Assembly: GCA_963978905.1 (NCBI GenBank)
Contig: OZ022260.1
Coordinates: 15,613,725 to 15,677,724 of the forward strand
DNA length: 64,000 nt
DNA from: Trichostrongylus colubriformis
Taxonomy: Eukaryota > Nematoda > Chromadorea > Rhabditida > Trichostrongylidae
Direction: 5' to 3'
The translations under genes and the position numbers were made by a program. Below are positions 48,230-61,600 of this stretch, one piece after another (the first letter of the stretch is position 1; each line of letters opens with the position of its first letter). Below the pieces are notes generated by a model. The model worked only from the letters and a program-made list of their open reading frames with translations, was not told the origin of the DNA and made no database searches.

Positions 48230-48790
48230 CAGTAATAGGAAATTCGGGTGGGAGTCGATTGGTCGAATAATCGCGCGGCCGCCCGCAGCGAACGGCGCGG
48301 CCAGTGCGAGTCGTTTGGAATCCCGCCAAAGACTCAATAGGCTGGTACCGTAAGGGACCTTCAAAGATGGCACCTATTTTCAGCGCGGGCGGCTATTTGC
48401 TTTAGTTCTTATGCTTTCTGAGAGAACTGAAATATTGAGGGTAATTCAAATGTTATTGTTCTCTCTCTCATTCTGCAGTGAGTGATCCATAGAAGTTTCT
48501 TTAAGAGCATCAACAGTTGACGAAACCAACCAAGATAACAGAACAATCAACAACCTCAAGTATAATAGAAACAGTGTCAGCTATGCCTTTATAAGCTCTG
48601 AAGAACAATGGAGAGCTCATATTGTAGTCGTAGGGAATTCTAAGTCACAACATATTGCTAAAAATAGACGCAGTCTCAAAGGTCCCTCACGGTACCAGCC
48701 CATTGCGTCTTGAACCGAATTCCAAACGACTCGTACTGACGGCGCCGCGAGTGCGACGCCGCGACGCGAGAATTCGACCAATCGACCCCC
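48230..48790. repeat. Inverted repeat with arms of about 120 bp
   Basis: The arm 48235-48365 ('gtcgattggtcgaataatcg' to 'tggtaccgtaagggacc') is inverted at 48675-48788 ('ggtccctcacggtaccagcc' to 'cgaccaatcgac'). About 310 bp lie between. The arms share GC-rich sequence with the MITE at 29280. Confidence 0.65.
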
Positions 48791-48849
48791 CCCCCCTGCA
48801 TTCGGATGAGCAGTGAAAATACAGTTAATGCGAAAGTCGAGAGTTCAGT

Positions 48850-49150
48850 AATACGATGAAGAAAAACGGGAGAAAACGGCCTAGGACGCGAGAAGTAGAA
48901 CCCCTTCCGCCATTGGTTATAGACGAGGACAACCTTTCCGTAAAGAGGCAAGTAGTTTGGAAGAATTCATTGGCATGCTGCCAAGTAAACACGAAGGGAT
49001 GTTCCGAAATACAACAGCATCTATTTTCGGGACTGAGCTTCAAGCTGAATCAGCTTGAAGCAGCTGCTCATCGGGGCGCGTTTTTAGGCGGGGGTTTTAC
49101 CATAAATAGCCTTTTCAGGCCTCTAGTTTCCTAGTAAGTGGCTTCCTTTA
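48850..49150 (-). mobile_element. Fragment of TTAA element family M2
   Basis: Inverted relative to 60328-60877: 'ggcctaggacgcgagaag', 'ggacaacctttccgt' and 'gctgccaagtaaacacgaaggg' match its reverse complement. The ends are not preserved. Confidence 0.55.
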
Positions 49151-49761
49151 GGAGTTCTCTAATAACCACTTTACTCCCTAATGCTGTCTTTGAACTTTAC
49201 TGGTCGTTCTTAGAGTTGATGGATGCAAATACTCGTGGTGGCTCATCAATGACTCATTCCCGTTTTAAGAAACCTCTCAATAGAATTACTATAACCTGTG
49301 TGTTGAACAAGATACATTTCCTGGCTGAATGCCCTGTTATCTTTTTCTTTGACAGGAGTAGTGACAATGAAAACGTGAGACGTGAGGGTGTTCCGCTTTC
49401 TGTGAAGATGCTCGCCTATGTCTACATTTCGCGGCAATAAAGTCTCTAAAGCGCAAACATTTCGCAAGAAATGCGTACGTTTCAGAACGTGTCGAGTGAA
49501 AAACGTAATGATTTAACGTTGTGGCGGGATGTATCTTAAATCTCATTTCTTGTGAAGAGAAACGATTCAGCTCCCGGATACCTCGTGTTGTCCAAACGGC
49601 ACGTCGCACTATCGTGTTGTCAGGTCTCCAATTTGAAGACAACATTCGGGCTAATGTGGTTAATGAGAAATCCCTGGAAGAAGCTACTTACATGGCAACT
49701 GTGAGCCTAAGAAGGCTATCTGTGGCGAAATTCCGGTGAAAAAGTGCGCCTCCGAATTGTA

Positions 49762-51042
49762 TTAGGTTGTCGCAAAATTAATTTTGGTTTCAAGGTATGT
49801 ATAAATAAGTAGATTTTACCTGAACTATTCCATCCCAAGGAACGCCAGGCATACCATTTGGTGGGTTTTTTTCTGCTCTTTCAGAAACTTCTATGAATGT
49901 CGCTCTAAGTTTCCCAGCCGGCCTTTTCCAGGGCTGCGTATAATCATGAACCGACGCGACTATCGAGTCATCATGCTTTATGAGTTTAAATTGGAACACT
50001 CCGCAACGGAGGCAGCTCGTAATCTCAGCAGTGTTTTTGGGACGAATTGTCCTTGCGAACGAACAGTGGAGCTCTGGTTTAAAAAATTTGCTTCTGGCGA
50101 TTTTGATCTCGAAGAGAAGTCGGGTCGCCGCCGCAGGTCATCGCTTAATGATCAAGATTTAAGAAGAGCCGTCGAAGCAAATCCGGAGACGAATACTCGT
50201 ACGTTAGCAGAAGACCTAGGCGTACATTACTCTACAGTGACCAGACATTTGCTGACAATCGGCAAGGTGAAGAAGATGTCGAAGTGGGTGCCTCATGACC
50301 TGACCGATGAGCAGCGTCTGGCACGTTTCGACACCTGCTCTAATCTCCTAGTTCGCCATAAAAATGAGCCATTTGTAAACCGTATTATAACTGTAGATGA
50401 AAAATGGGTTCTTTATGATAACAGGAAGCGGGGATTAGTCTGGGTAGATAAGGATGCTCCTCCAAAAACTTTTCCTAAACCCGACCTTCACCCTAAAAAG
50501 GTTATGATTACTGTGTGGTGGTGTTATAAAGGTGTAATCCATTACAGTTTCTTGCAACCTGGTCGGCCAGTCACAGCAGAGTCTTACTGTTGTGATCTGG
50601 AGCAAATGTATAGAAAGTTGCAAAAATTGTGGCCGGCGGTGGTGAATAGAGGAGGGCCGATCCTGTTGCAGGACAACGCAAGGCCACACTTCTCACAAAT
50701 CACTCGGCAAAAATTGACCCACTTGGGTATAGAAGTTCTCCCTCACCCAGCGTATTCTCCCGACCTTTCCCCAATAGACTATCACTTTTTTCGAGCCCTC
50801 AATTCTCATCTGCGTCAGAAACAATTTACTAATTTAGACGATGTTGAATGTGCCTTCCTTGACTTCATTGATTCTCGTGATAGTAGTTTTTATAGTGAAG
50901 GCTTAGATTTATTGCCTGTTCGTTGGCAAAAGTGTGTAGATTCTGATGGATTTTACTTCGATTAATGAACTTGTGTTTAAGCTGAGTTATAGCAGTTTGA
51001 AGTATGCGGTCCATTTCCAAAATTAATTTTGCAACAACCTAA
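49762..51042 (+). mobile_element. Complete mariner element (bandit-like), 1281 bp
   Basis: TA at 49760-49761 and 51043-51044. Inverted ends of about 26 bp start TTAGGTTGTCGCAAAATTAA (left) and TTAGGTTGTTGCAAAATTAA (right). It contains one full-length transposase frame. Structurally a candidate for activity; only the two TIRs differ by a single base in the first 20. Confidence 0.9.
49946..50965 (+). CDS. Mariner transposase, intact, 339 aa
   Basis: Cut-and-paste DNA transposase of the IS630/Tc1/mariner superfamily. It binds the terminal repeats of its element and inserts at TA. The N-terminal half has the paired helix-turn-helix region (about residues 1-115), followed by the linker motif WVPHDL at 115. 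The catalytic triad is D151 (TVDEKW), D243 (LLQDNARPH) and D278 (SPIDYHFF), a DD34D spacing as required for mariners, with YSPDL at 270-274. Length is normal for the family and there is no intron, stop or frameshift. The start is the first ATG after the left repeat region, conserved in the broken copy at 58591. The protein is closest in character to the hookworm bandit and human SETMAR-type group, judged from motifs only. Confidence 0.93.
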   Translation: MNRRDYRVIMLYEFKLEHSATEAARNLSSVFGTNCPCERTVELWFKKFASGDFDLEEKSGRRRRSSLNDQDLRRAVEANPETNTRTLAEDLGVHYSTVTRHLLTIGKVKKMSKWVPHDLTDEQRLARFDTCSNLLVRHKNEPFVNRIITVDEKWVLYDNRKRGLVWVDKDAPPKTFPKPDLHPKKVMITVWWCYKGVIHYSFLQPGRPVTAESYCCDLEQMYRKLQKLWPAVVNRGGPILLQDNARPHFSQITRQKLTHLGIEVLPHPAYSPDLSPIDYHFFRALNSHLRQKQFTNLDDVECAFLDFIDSRDSSFYSEGLDLLPVRWQKCVDSDGFYFD

Positions 51043-51594
51043 TAGAAACGCGCAACGGATGAGAGCTGCCGCCTTTGGACAATCGACCCCGCGTCCTATC
51101 GACGTGATATATGACAGGATACGATGAGAGCGGCCAAGGATGTGAGGTGAGATCAAAGGTATTGCATCGCACTTTTAGGTTGAAGCTCACTTCAGAGAAT
51201 AGATGTTGTCGTATTTCCAAACATTCCCTTGTGTTTACTTGGCAGCATGCCAGTGGAAATTTCGTTCGAAGTATCCGCCTCTTGACGGAAAGGTCGTCCG
51301 CGTTCAGGATCAACGAGAGGAGGGGGCTCTACTTCTCGGGTTTTTGAATATTTCCACCCTTTTTCACTGTCCTGTTACTAGGTATCTCAACTTTCATATT
51401 CACTTCTTTTACTTTTCTTCCGAATTTCCCCTAATGCTCCCTTTAAAATCAGCTGGTTAACTTCGTCTCTTTGCCTGAACTTGAGCAAGCAGTTCTAACA
51501 TGACTCATAATGCTCTGTTGTTCCGCACCTCTGTGGAGTGCTGCAGCTCTTTCTCACTATTTTGAACCCATAACTCAGGCAAGGTTCACACTTG

Positions 51595-51915
51595 TGAAGT
51601 TTGCGTTTTAGCGGAATAGTAGAATTTGTGGAAAAGCATTAAACTTTTGTCAGTGGAAAGAACTGCAAAAATAGCCTTTCTGTGGAAATGCAGAACAGCG
51701 AAAATTTGTCTCCTTCATCCTTTCGTCCGTTCGAGCGTGAACGTGAAAACTGGTACGTACCTAATCTAATCATTTCACATCCACACTTTGCATTTCCACA
51801 AAAACATAAATCTCGCAATTCTCCTAATCGATACGTATCTTTATTATCGCAATATCCTAGGCGTACATTATGTTTTGCATTTCTGCAAAAACGCAAATTC
51901 CACAAGTGTGACCGC
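51595..51915. repeat. Fold-back AT-rich short-motif repeat, diverged copy
   Basis: A shorter relative of the repeats at 1850 and 8700. The left arm has 'gtggaaaagcatta' and the right arm ends in 'aaacgcaaattccacaag', again inverted around a centre near 51750. It lies outside duplication A, so the unit is a dispersed repeat and not only a feature of that block. Confidence 0.5.
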
Positions 51916-51919
51916 TGTC

Positions 51920-52980
51920 TAGAGTAGCATCCCTACTTCAACCTCTTGCGCATGCTCCAACATCACGATCAATGTGAATTAGATCTCATCGAAATAGCAT
52001 ATTCGAGATAACCTTCACCATTCACAGTTCCTCACAGTCACTAGTCTTGAAGATCGGCAAGTTCATATCTCCACCATACAGCTGACCAGAAGATTTGTGA
52101 GCTTCTGCTCAGTTAGAAGGTAATATTCTAGAATCATTGCATCTTGCGATACGTAACACAATAATGCCCTTTCCTGGCATGATCCTCCTTAAAATGGACG
52201 ATCACAAACATTTTTTTATGGGCCTGACCATATGTTGCCGTTTAACGCCCAATCGGAACTCAGTAGGAAGCGAAAACCCGATATTCATTGGTAAGAGGGT
52301 GTCAGGAAGCGTTCCGGCCACGGCTTTCACTCATGGATACAATAGTGTGCTCCTCCACCCGGCAACGCTTTTCCCGGCTATTGCCCGCCTGCTAACAAAC
52401 GATACCATCCAAGAAGTAGTGCATCAGTCGAGAAAAAGGAATGAAATGGCCAAAAACAACAGGATTAGGACCCCTTTTCTCCACTGATCCTCATCAGGCT
52501 TTTTCGTACCTATGAATGGAGATGGTGAGGCCGCAGTGAGCAGAGCAACGTCCAAGCAGAGCCCCAGCCACTGCGGCTACTCAACAGCACCAGACAGAGC
52601 TCTTAATGGCGTATTGAGCCCTTTTTGATGGCACAGCCATGACAAGCTCAATACGTGCTTGTCAGCGCGAGATGAGCCACAGACCATCTCAAAACTTACG
52701 CGTCTTATTAATTGTTGACTACATAGTAATTCCCCTCCCGCCACACCGCTCCTGAGGCACTTAGGCATCTTATGCTTGCCACCTAGTTCACCCTATCACC
52801 TCTGCTTGCCTAAAACCCTCTACATGTAAACTGGCTCCAATCCAGTTCTCACTGAGCAAGTTTTGCGTTTCTGCCATGCCCTCCAAAAATGGTGTGGAAG
52901 CGAACGATTTGATACTTCAGCCACAACCGGCCGCCGTACGTCAACGAATAAGTAAAGTGGAGGATACTAACGACACATTA
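51920..52980. other. Spacer without supported genes
   Basis: Apparently single-copy in the window. Open stretches up to 116 codons at 52137-52487 lack splice support and compositional bias. Confidence 0.4.
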
Positions 52981-53439
52981 CAGAAGGATGTTCTCAAAAT
53001 TTCTATTTACCGTTCAATTAACACTTCGAAAAATTATTCAGTTGAATGATTACTGTAATACGTCATACATGTAAGAGAGACGTGTTTCATAAACTTAGTG
53101 CAGTTCCTAATTCGTGTCGGGCTTATTTTGGCCAGGTTTGCATGCTCTAGTTGTTTTATCAAATAACTAGTCTATCAACCGTCACTGATTCTCTTTGCTG
53201 TTTTGTCGTGGAAACCTCTACGTTGATTTGTTTACAACGCGTATACTTCCCTTGTATGTTGTGTATAGTGGTAAAGGAATGTATTCTCAGGAAAATTCCG
53301 AATGCAGATTTCTATGATCATTTCTTTCGAATTCAGATTTTTATGATCATTGCTATGAGTCAGTCACATTGTTGATATTCGCTAGCAATAAAAACCTTTT
53401 TTCGTATCACTCTTACGCAGTTATACCTTACAACTCTTT

Positions 53440-54470
53440 AGAATACCGCGGATATTAAACCCTTAGACAGCTCTGCTGACGATGGCTGAAATCTTCCACC
53501 AGAGTACACGTAGTCATTAACACATTCGCGACCGCGTCTGTTTTTGAAAAATGGCGGATCCGGACAGGCAGAAAGGCGTGGTTTTCAGCTATATATAGTT
53601 GACGCGGTCCGAATTGGCCGACTTGGTGTCAGCCACGCCCACCATGGCTGATATGGTCGTAAATGGGTCAAAAGCATCACATGGAGTAAAGGAAAAATGG
53701 GAGCTTGGATGAGTCTCCTGAAAGTATACATTCTGAAAACAAACATTGCTTTCAGCCGAGGGACTTCCCTGATAGCGGCAGCGTTCGCGGCCAGATGCTT
53801 TGCCCTCTCGCCCGTCTTCATCTACCCGTCCAATAGTGAAGCAGAGAGGCGCAAAAGGGAAGGAATGGGATTGGGGTTTTGGGTTCTTCGCCGTTTTATT
53901 TCGTTCTTTATATGCTGTCGTGTTACTGCTGAGCACCCCTGGTCCTTGGTCTAAAGATACTATTTACACATTCAGCCGAGTACAAATTGTCAAATTCAGC
54001 CCTTTCTGTGCGTTCTCGTTGCAGGAATTTTTTTCAACTTGCCAACTCACAAAGGCAAGGCGTCATCATATTGAAAAATGCTTAATGGCTGACAGTTGGG
54101 TTGAATTTTCTACACACTGCTGAGATATTTGAAACAACTGTGCACGGAGAATGGATTCCTCATTTTTTCAAGTTAATGAATTGTACGTGGTACTAGAGCT
54201 CACGAAAAATTGAGAAACCCTCCTAAAAGCTATATGTAATTGCGGACCGCTCATAGACGAATAGGTGTGATCAAATAGGTTTCTAGGATGGAACACGAGT
54301 TCAACTGTTGAAAGAGGGAAATGTAGCACATCGAAATCTACTTGAGAATGGAATGGGCAAACGTAGTTCATTGAAATCAGCTAGTCATAATCCGTAAATC
54401 ACCTATGTGAATTATTTTTTAAGTGTGTGCCAGGACACTCACACTTGGCCACCGCAAGCCTTAAAGACAC
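53440..54470. other. Non-coding part of duplication B copy 2
   Basis: Corresponds to 30430-32190 but is shorter. The copy-1 MITE at 30685 is absent. No exon was supported. Confidence 0.4.
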
Positions 54471-54474
54471 CAGA

Positions 54475-54867
54475 AGGGGCAATTTTGGCGAATTGGGGGA
54501 TTACGAAAGTAAGGTGCTCAGTAATATAACAGTAGAAAAAGAACGACATAAAACGGCGAAAAAAAAACAAGAAATAGGACCCGAAATTCCCCCTTCTCGC
54601 TCTCGTCCTCTGCGTCTCTGGTCGGAGTGGACTGAAGACAGGCCAGAGTCTCAACCAGCCGGCCGCGATTGTTGTCCCGCCCCTCCACGTCGACTCCCCC
54701 GGGCGCATAACGGCATAACGGCATAACGAGCTGCGGGGCCGCAATAAGACTCCAAGACGCGTTTTTTATGCGATTTTCACCACATCTGGCCCTTTCTGAA
54801 GTAGAAGGTTCGTTTCAGAGATGATGTACTTCCAGATCTCAGTTTTCCCTTACCCCTAATGGTGCCT
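54475..54867 (+). mobile_element. TTAA-flanked element, 393 bp
   Basis: TTAA at 54471-54474 and 54868-54871; ends AGACACCAGAAGGGG / AGGCACCATTAGGGG. The interior ('acataaaacggcgaaaa', 'gaaataggacccg') differs from the element at the same site of copy 1 (32196-32650). Confidence 0.7.
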
Positions 54868-55602
54868 TTAAGTGCGATGGCGTAGTGCGCCTCAGTTGTC
54901 CAAAAATTGTGGCTACCATGAGCTCCGGTACCATGGCCCAGTGCAATTGTCCTGGCCCACATCCCCTATTTCTCACTTTTTCATGTTCTGGATCACTTCT
55001 TGGATAAACGCAGAACATCGTTTTTTTTTTTGACTTTCAGTGAGGTTAAGAAGAAAGTTTCTGCGACTTCCGAGGGAAACGAGTTCAACCATTCACACAG
55101 GATGCTCTTATCCCGCATGATAAGAGCTCGGTTCTAGCGATAAGCTGATGTTTATTGCACGCTGAGTGAAGTTCCCGATAGATGCCAGATGTGGTCGATT
55201 CCGGCAATCAGAATCGGGTTCCATAGCAAATGAGCTACCAAGATGAAGTGAAGAGCACGTGCGTCTTGTTTCTTTAGCATACCTCTAACGTCGCGCTGTG
55301 ATGTGATGACCGTCATTGGTGTAAGTGTTGCGGCCACACTCCTTCAACACGCATGGGTCTGACCAAGACAGATCCAGTGATGAGCGCCCACTTCCTGGAC
55401 GACCACAAAACATTCTTTCAATGAGTAATGTCAGTCCTTCACGTAATCTCTTCACATTTGAACTGATACACACTTAAGTAATATACCCTGAACTTGAAAA
55501 AATTTATCTCTTCAGATTCTCCTGATATGTTCATTGCAAATATATAGCAAGTATAATGAAAAGCTTACAGGTAAAAAACAACAAAAACAAGAATATTTGA
55601 GA

Positions 55603-58600
55603 TCATTCTTCACAATTAGGTGATTTCATTGCCTGGTACCCTATCTGCTTTAGCCGGTTTAAGTCAGCAGTGCACAGTAACGATGACTCCTCTCTCACTT
55701 CTGAATTTTGATTCGTAAAAGATTTGCTTCAACAGTTGACTCATGGCTGAGCATACCATTGGAGTTATTCGTGTGGCTGTCGCTGAGGTTTCGACATCCC
55801 GCGGAGTACCATCAGCTTTTCGTTTTCGCGAGCTGACAATGGCACGTGATCGACCAAAAAATATGTCCAAGGGTGTGCCTCCTGAATGGTAGCATTTTTG
55901 ATGAATTTACAGAAGATGTGGGCAGTTGCAAGATCACACTTTTTGCCCATTGCTTCCGAGATAGCCGAGAACTGGCATTTGATGACACCACAAATAGTCT
56001 GGGTGCTCAGGAGTTCGATTACGGTTGAGGTTGAAGGAGACACTCTGTGGTGCAAGTCACTTTGAAAGCAGCACCTTCCCATCTTGGCTCCAGTTGATGC
56101 GTGTTTTGCGGTCGGCCGAGATGCCGTGATGGGTGGGACAACAGCCACGGTTTAGCCGTCGCTCTACTCCTGCAAGATTCAGAGGATGCGCAAACCCGCC
56201 CTGGATGAGAATTGGCGGCAGGAGGGGGATTCCTGTTCTCGGATTTTTGACTTCCATTTCGTGCTTTCTCCAGAGTGGCAATACCCAGCTTTTCTACTAT
56301 ACTTACGTATTAATCATCTTTTACAGTTAACAGTTGCTTATTTACAGAGAATAGTGTTTCTAACTAAGCTTTGCCTCTTTGCCCTTCTTCCGGTGCCTTC
56401 GAATTTAAAAGAATGAATTCACCCAGCACGTTCGTGACTCATAATATTGATTTCCGATACAAGTAGCCCATCTGTCTGACTTCTCCAACTTTTTATCGTT
56501 TTCAAACTATAATACTTGAACTAGAAAAATGTATATAGGATGAAAATATATTATAAGCATGAGAACCCATCTAATTCTTCTATCCATTCTGAGTTGTGCA
56601 TGTATTTGATCTCATTCAAATTTTTGGACCAGTTAAAAGTTTCATGTTCCATCAGCCATGCAATTATCCGTTCACGAATCATCGATTCTTCCCGTCTAAA
56701 GAATACATTCTTTGAAAAAAATATAGAAATGGTTTCCATACCTTCAGAACCTCTGCTGAATACAAAAGCAACGTGCATCAATTTGGTTTGAATTCTTCAC
56801 GCTTTATCAATAAGGACACTTTACATACCTCGGTGCAATGACACCTTGCTTGTTCTTGTTCTCAGCATAGAAGACCAAATCCGTAGACGGAAATTTTTCT
56901 GCCAACTTTTCCTCTATGATGGAACCTGAAACAGGTAGAAAACATAGAGCAGCCTAATAGCCACACCATTGCTCGGAGCTAATGTGCAATGACAGAATGT
57001 TTTTGCAAACAGCGGCTATGTTTTGTTTACTACGAAGTAATTTTAATTTGTAGCATCAGTGGAAAAAATCAGTTTTGATCTACTTATTATTCATGATGGT
57101 CATATGGGCGAAATTGAAAAGTAACTTGTAAGGACAGACCAGAGGCGGAAAAGGGGTAAAGAAGAATGGGATGAGCGACATCGATATGTAAATGGCAAGG
57201 CTTCTCCAATCGCGCCTGAGAAGTGTGACCAGCAGTTTAGTAGCGTCCCAGTGACTAACCTCCGCACTGAAATAAGGCTGCGTTCATATTCAGCGACGGC
57301 AGGATGTGGCTGCGTTCACACGCAGCGAGGCAGAGTGGCACTGGGGAGGTGCAGAGACGATGCAAGCAACGAGGCAGGGTGGAATAGGCAGAGACGCAGA
57401 GAGAGGTAGCCACGCCCTGCCGCCGGCACCGCAGAGTATGAACGCACCCTAGAGGTGCAACCCAACCTTACTATACCTACACGGCTACTGTGCTCAATGC
57501 AAAATGCAGCCATACAAATGCATTATGCTATTCAGCTTTCCACCAACGTCCCACTTCACATTCGTAGATCCATCTATTCTCACTTTTCCTTTACTATGAT
57601 TTTGTATAATACTTATTATGTCACTCATCATCATGATGTTTAGATCCAGTTTTTTTCATTTATTTATTCAAATCCTTGTTTGGATTTTACGTGGTCTCCT
57701 TTCTTCTGAGATAGTATAGTAAGCAGTAACTCGTCCTAGCTAGAATCTCTTAATTATAGGACACCTACCTCGATAGGAAGAATCTAGCTTCACCGAACTC
57801 GGTGCTCCAAACTGGAAAAAGAGATTCAGCAAAGCATCAGCAATAACATCCGGTTGATTATTGATCATCGGACATGCATAGGAATACTGCGAAGCCTGAA
57901 AGCACATGTTAAAATTTTGTTTTTGAAATTTTCATTGAGTTCAATTCTTCAGCAGTGGCTGACCGGCCGTATTTTACTCACTCGAATCTCCTTAAAGCAT
58001 TAATTCGATAGAATGGGCCGTTGAAATAAATTAACGGCTAATATTCTCGTTTTACTATAGTGGCCAATTACGTATTTCGACTGTAACAGAATTACGTATT
58101 CTGATACCTCTTAGCTTGTGACCGAAAATGGCAGGTTACGCATACTCAACCGAATAATCAGCATCATGCTATTATTATTATTTTGAGTTCTTTTGTTACA
58201 TTCATATTTATGCTATGTTTGCTTGCTAAGGACTGCATGCAAACGTTCACGCGCGTATGCAAGAATCCAATTGAGATAGAACTCCTCAAAGAGGTGGACG
58301 ACGGAGTGGGGTGTCCGAGTAGGTCTGGACGATAGAAAGCTGTGCGGGAATTCAAAAGAATTGTTCTTCTTCCAGTTTCTCCATTTGTGCTTTGCAGCGA
58401 AAGAAATTTTTCGATTCTTTTCGTGTTTCTGTTTATGTACTGTATCGTATCTAGTGAAGTGATTTCAAGAGGAATCAGAATCATGCCTTATGATTTGAAG
58501 AAGGCATGTCGACTGCAAACATCAGAAAACCAAGAACTTGAAAAGCATGCAGTTGAATCATTCACATTGCTATTCATGTGAATCGTCCTGTTAGGTTGTT

Positions 58601-61600
58601 GCAAAATTTATTTCGGTTTCATGGTATATGTAAATAAGTAGACTTTTTACCCTGAACTATTCCATCCCAAATAAAGCCAGGCCTACCATTTGGTAGATTT
58701 TTTCTGCTCTTTCCAGAAACTTCTATGAATGTCGCTCTAAGTTTTCCAACCGGCCTTTTCCAGGGCTGCGTATAATCATGAACCGACGCGACTATCGAGT
58801 CATCATGCCTTACGAGTTCTGGGACACTCTGCAGCAGTTCGTAATCTCAGCCGTGTTTTTGGGACGAATTGTCGTTGCGAACGGACAGTGGAGCTTTGGT
58901 TTAAAGAATTTGCTTCTAACGATTTTGATCTCGAAGAGAAGTCGGGTCGCGGCCGCATGTCACCGCTAATGATAAAGATTTAAGGAGAGCCGTCGAAGCA
59001 AATCCGGAGACGAATACTCGTACGATAGCACAAGACCTAGGCGTACATTACTCTACAGTGGCTAGACATTTGCTGGAAATCGGCAAGGTGAAGAAGATGT
59101 TGAAGTGGGTGCCTCATGAGCTGACCGATGAGCAGCGTCTGGCACGTTTCGACAGTTGCTCTAATCTCCTAGTTCGCTATAAAAACGAGCCATTTGTAAA
59201 CCGTATTATAACTGTAGATGAAAAATGGGTTCCTGATGATAACAGGAAGCGGGGATTAGTCTGGCTAGATAAGGATGCTCCCCCAAAAACTTTTCCTAAA
59301 CCCGATCTTCACCCTTAAAAGGTTATGATTACTGTGTGGTGGTGCTGTGAAGGTGTAATCCATTACAGTTTCTTGCAACATGGTCAGCCAGTCACAGCAG
59401 AGTCTTACTGTTGTGATTTGGAGCAAATGTACAGGAAGTTGCAAAAATTGCGGCCGGCGGTGGTGAATAGAGGGCCGATCCTGTTGCAGGACAACGCAAG
59501 GCCACACACCTCACAAATCACTCGGCAAAAATTGACCCACTTGGGTATGGAAGTTCTCCCTCACCCAGCGTATTCTCTCAACCTTTCCCACACAGACTAT
59601 CACTTTTTTCGAGCCCTCAATTCTCATCTGCGTCAGAAACAATTCACTAATTTAGACGATGTTGAATGTGCCTTCCTTGATTTCGTTGATTATCGTGATA
59701 GTAGTTTTTATAGTGAAGGCTGAGAATTATTACCTATTCGTTGGCAAAAATGTGCAGATTCTGATGGTTTTTACTTCGATTGATAAACTTGTGTTTAAGC
59801 TGAGTTATAGTAGTTTGAAGTATGCGGTTCACTTTCGGAATTAATTTTGCGACAACCTAATAGCAAAGTCTCTAATAGAAAAGTAACGATCCAAAAAGGG
59901 TACATGCAGATTATACAAGAGTTCTCCTTCATAGGATTTCTCTCGCAACCAAAATAAGCCTCATATTGTTTTCACCACACAGCATGATAGTAGCGGCAAA
60001 ATACGCTACTATTTCGCAGAGAAGAGCCCATCGGAACATGATTGACTAATGTTTCATGTCATCCATGTGCTCATCTTTGTGCCGTACACACTAACTCCCA
60101 GGCATGACTGATAACTCAGCATGAATCCGAGCATGCAAAACTTCTTTGACTATCAACCTATGAACCTTAAGATATACTATTTGGGCTTCAGCGTGAAAGC
60201 GGCGCCTGTGTCCTCAATTACAGAGAGTTCAGTGACACAGCAAAGGCGCATTCACCCATTGCTACGAAACCGACAGGCCCCTGCCCCACTCATCTTCATT
60301 GGTTGAAAGGTGCTGACCGGCAGTTAAAGACAGCATTAGGGGTAATGCGGTAATGGAGAAATCCCTACAAGAAGTCACTCACATGGTAGTCCTGGGCCTG
60401 TGAAGGCTAACTGCGGCGAACTCCCGATGAAAAAGCGCCCCTTCGAGCTGTAGAAACGACGCAAAACGCCGCAACCGCCCATCTGTTCAGCCTCTTGATA
60501 AGACGACCCCGCCTCCCGATGACGTAATTCCCGATTGAGTGGGGTGGGAGCGCCCGAGGAGATGCGGCGAGATCGAAGGTTTAGCGGCGCGCTTTCGCAG
60601 TTTTAGCTTGAAGCTCACTCCAAAAAGTAGATCCTCTCGTATTTCCAAACATTCCCTTGTGTTTACTTGGCAACATGCCAATGGGGAACTAGATCAGACT
60701 ACCCGCCTCTTGACGGGAAGGTCGTCCGGGTCGAGAATCAACGGTGGGAAGGGGGTCCTATTTCTCGGAGTTCTGGCCATTTCCATCCGTTTTTTCTCCA
60801 CTATCCTGTTGCTAGGCATCTCCACTTTCATATGCACTATTTCTTTCACTTTTCGTGACTTTCCCCTAATGCTGCCTTTAAGCCACACTGCCTGGCTCGT
60901 CAAGGCCTTTACACCCTTAGCCACTTCTCTGGATCACTAACCTGCGAAGCGCCAACCTCTTAGGTGATTTTTCCTCATAGAAAATGAAAATTTTAACAAC
61001 CTAATGGAGTGCAAATACATAACATAGATGTGCGTTCATATTTTTGAGTTACTGTCGAGACCCTAATGAACGATTCTTAATAGAGCTTTCTTGAGCGAAG
61101 TAAGAAAGTGATTGGTTAATTCTTCCAGCAGACTTAAAGACAGTGTTTGGGATAATGTGGGTGACAGGGAATCCCATAAGGAGGCATTGAGTGAAAAACT
61201 ACGGGTCTGGAAGGCCTATGTATGGCGAAATCCCCTGCGGAAGGCGCCCCCTTGAGCTGTGGCGGAGGCGGCCTCGTCAGGGCAAGCCGCCTTGGTTTAG
61301 GGCAGCCCGCCTCCACACGACGTGATTAGTGGTTGGTCACGATGAGGTTGGTCAAGCAGATCGGCAGGATTGCAAGTATCGCAGCGCGCTTTCTCACTTT
61401 TAGCTTGAAGCTCACCACATGAAAATAGATGCTTTCACATTTCCGAACATCCCTTCATGTTCACGTCTTGGTAATGTCAATGGAAAACCTATGCGGACTA
61501 CCCGCGTCTTGACGGAAAGGTCGTCCGCGCCTAGAACCAACGGTGGGAAGAGGTCCTATTTCTCGAGTTTTTGGCCATTTCCATCCGTTTTTTCTCCACC

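Larger units (their letters stand above)
49637..51442 (+). mobile_element. TTAA element family M2, interrupted by a mariner
   Basis: The left end AGACAACATTCGGGCTAATG follows a decayed TTAA (TTGA), and the right end CCCTAATGCTCCCT precedes TTAA at 51443-51446. The two halves (49637-49761 and 51043-51442) match the uninterrupted member at 60328-60877. The join lies within 'gctgtagaaacg' there, corresponding to the TA where the mariner entered here. Confidence 0.75.
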
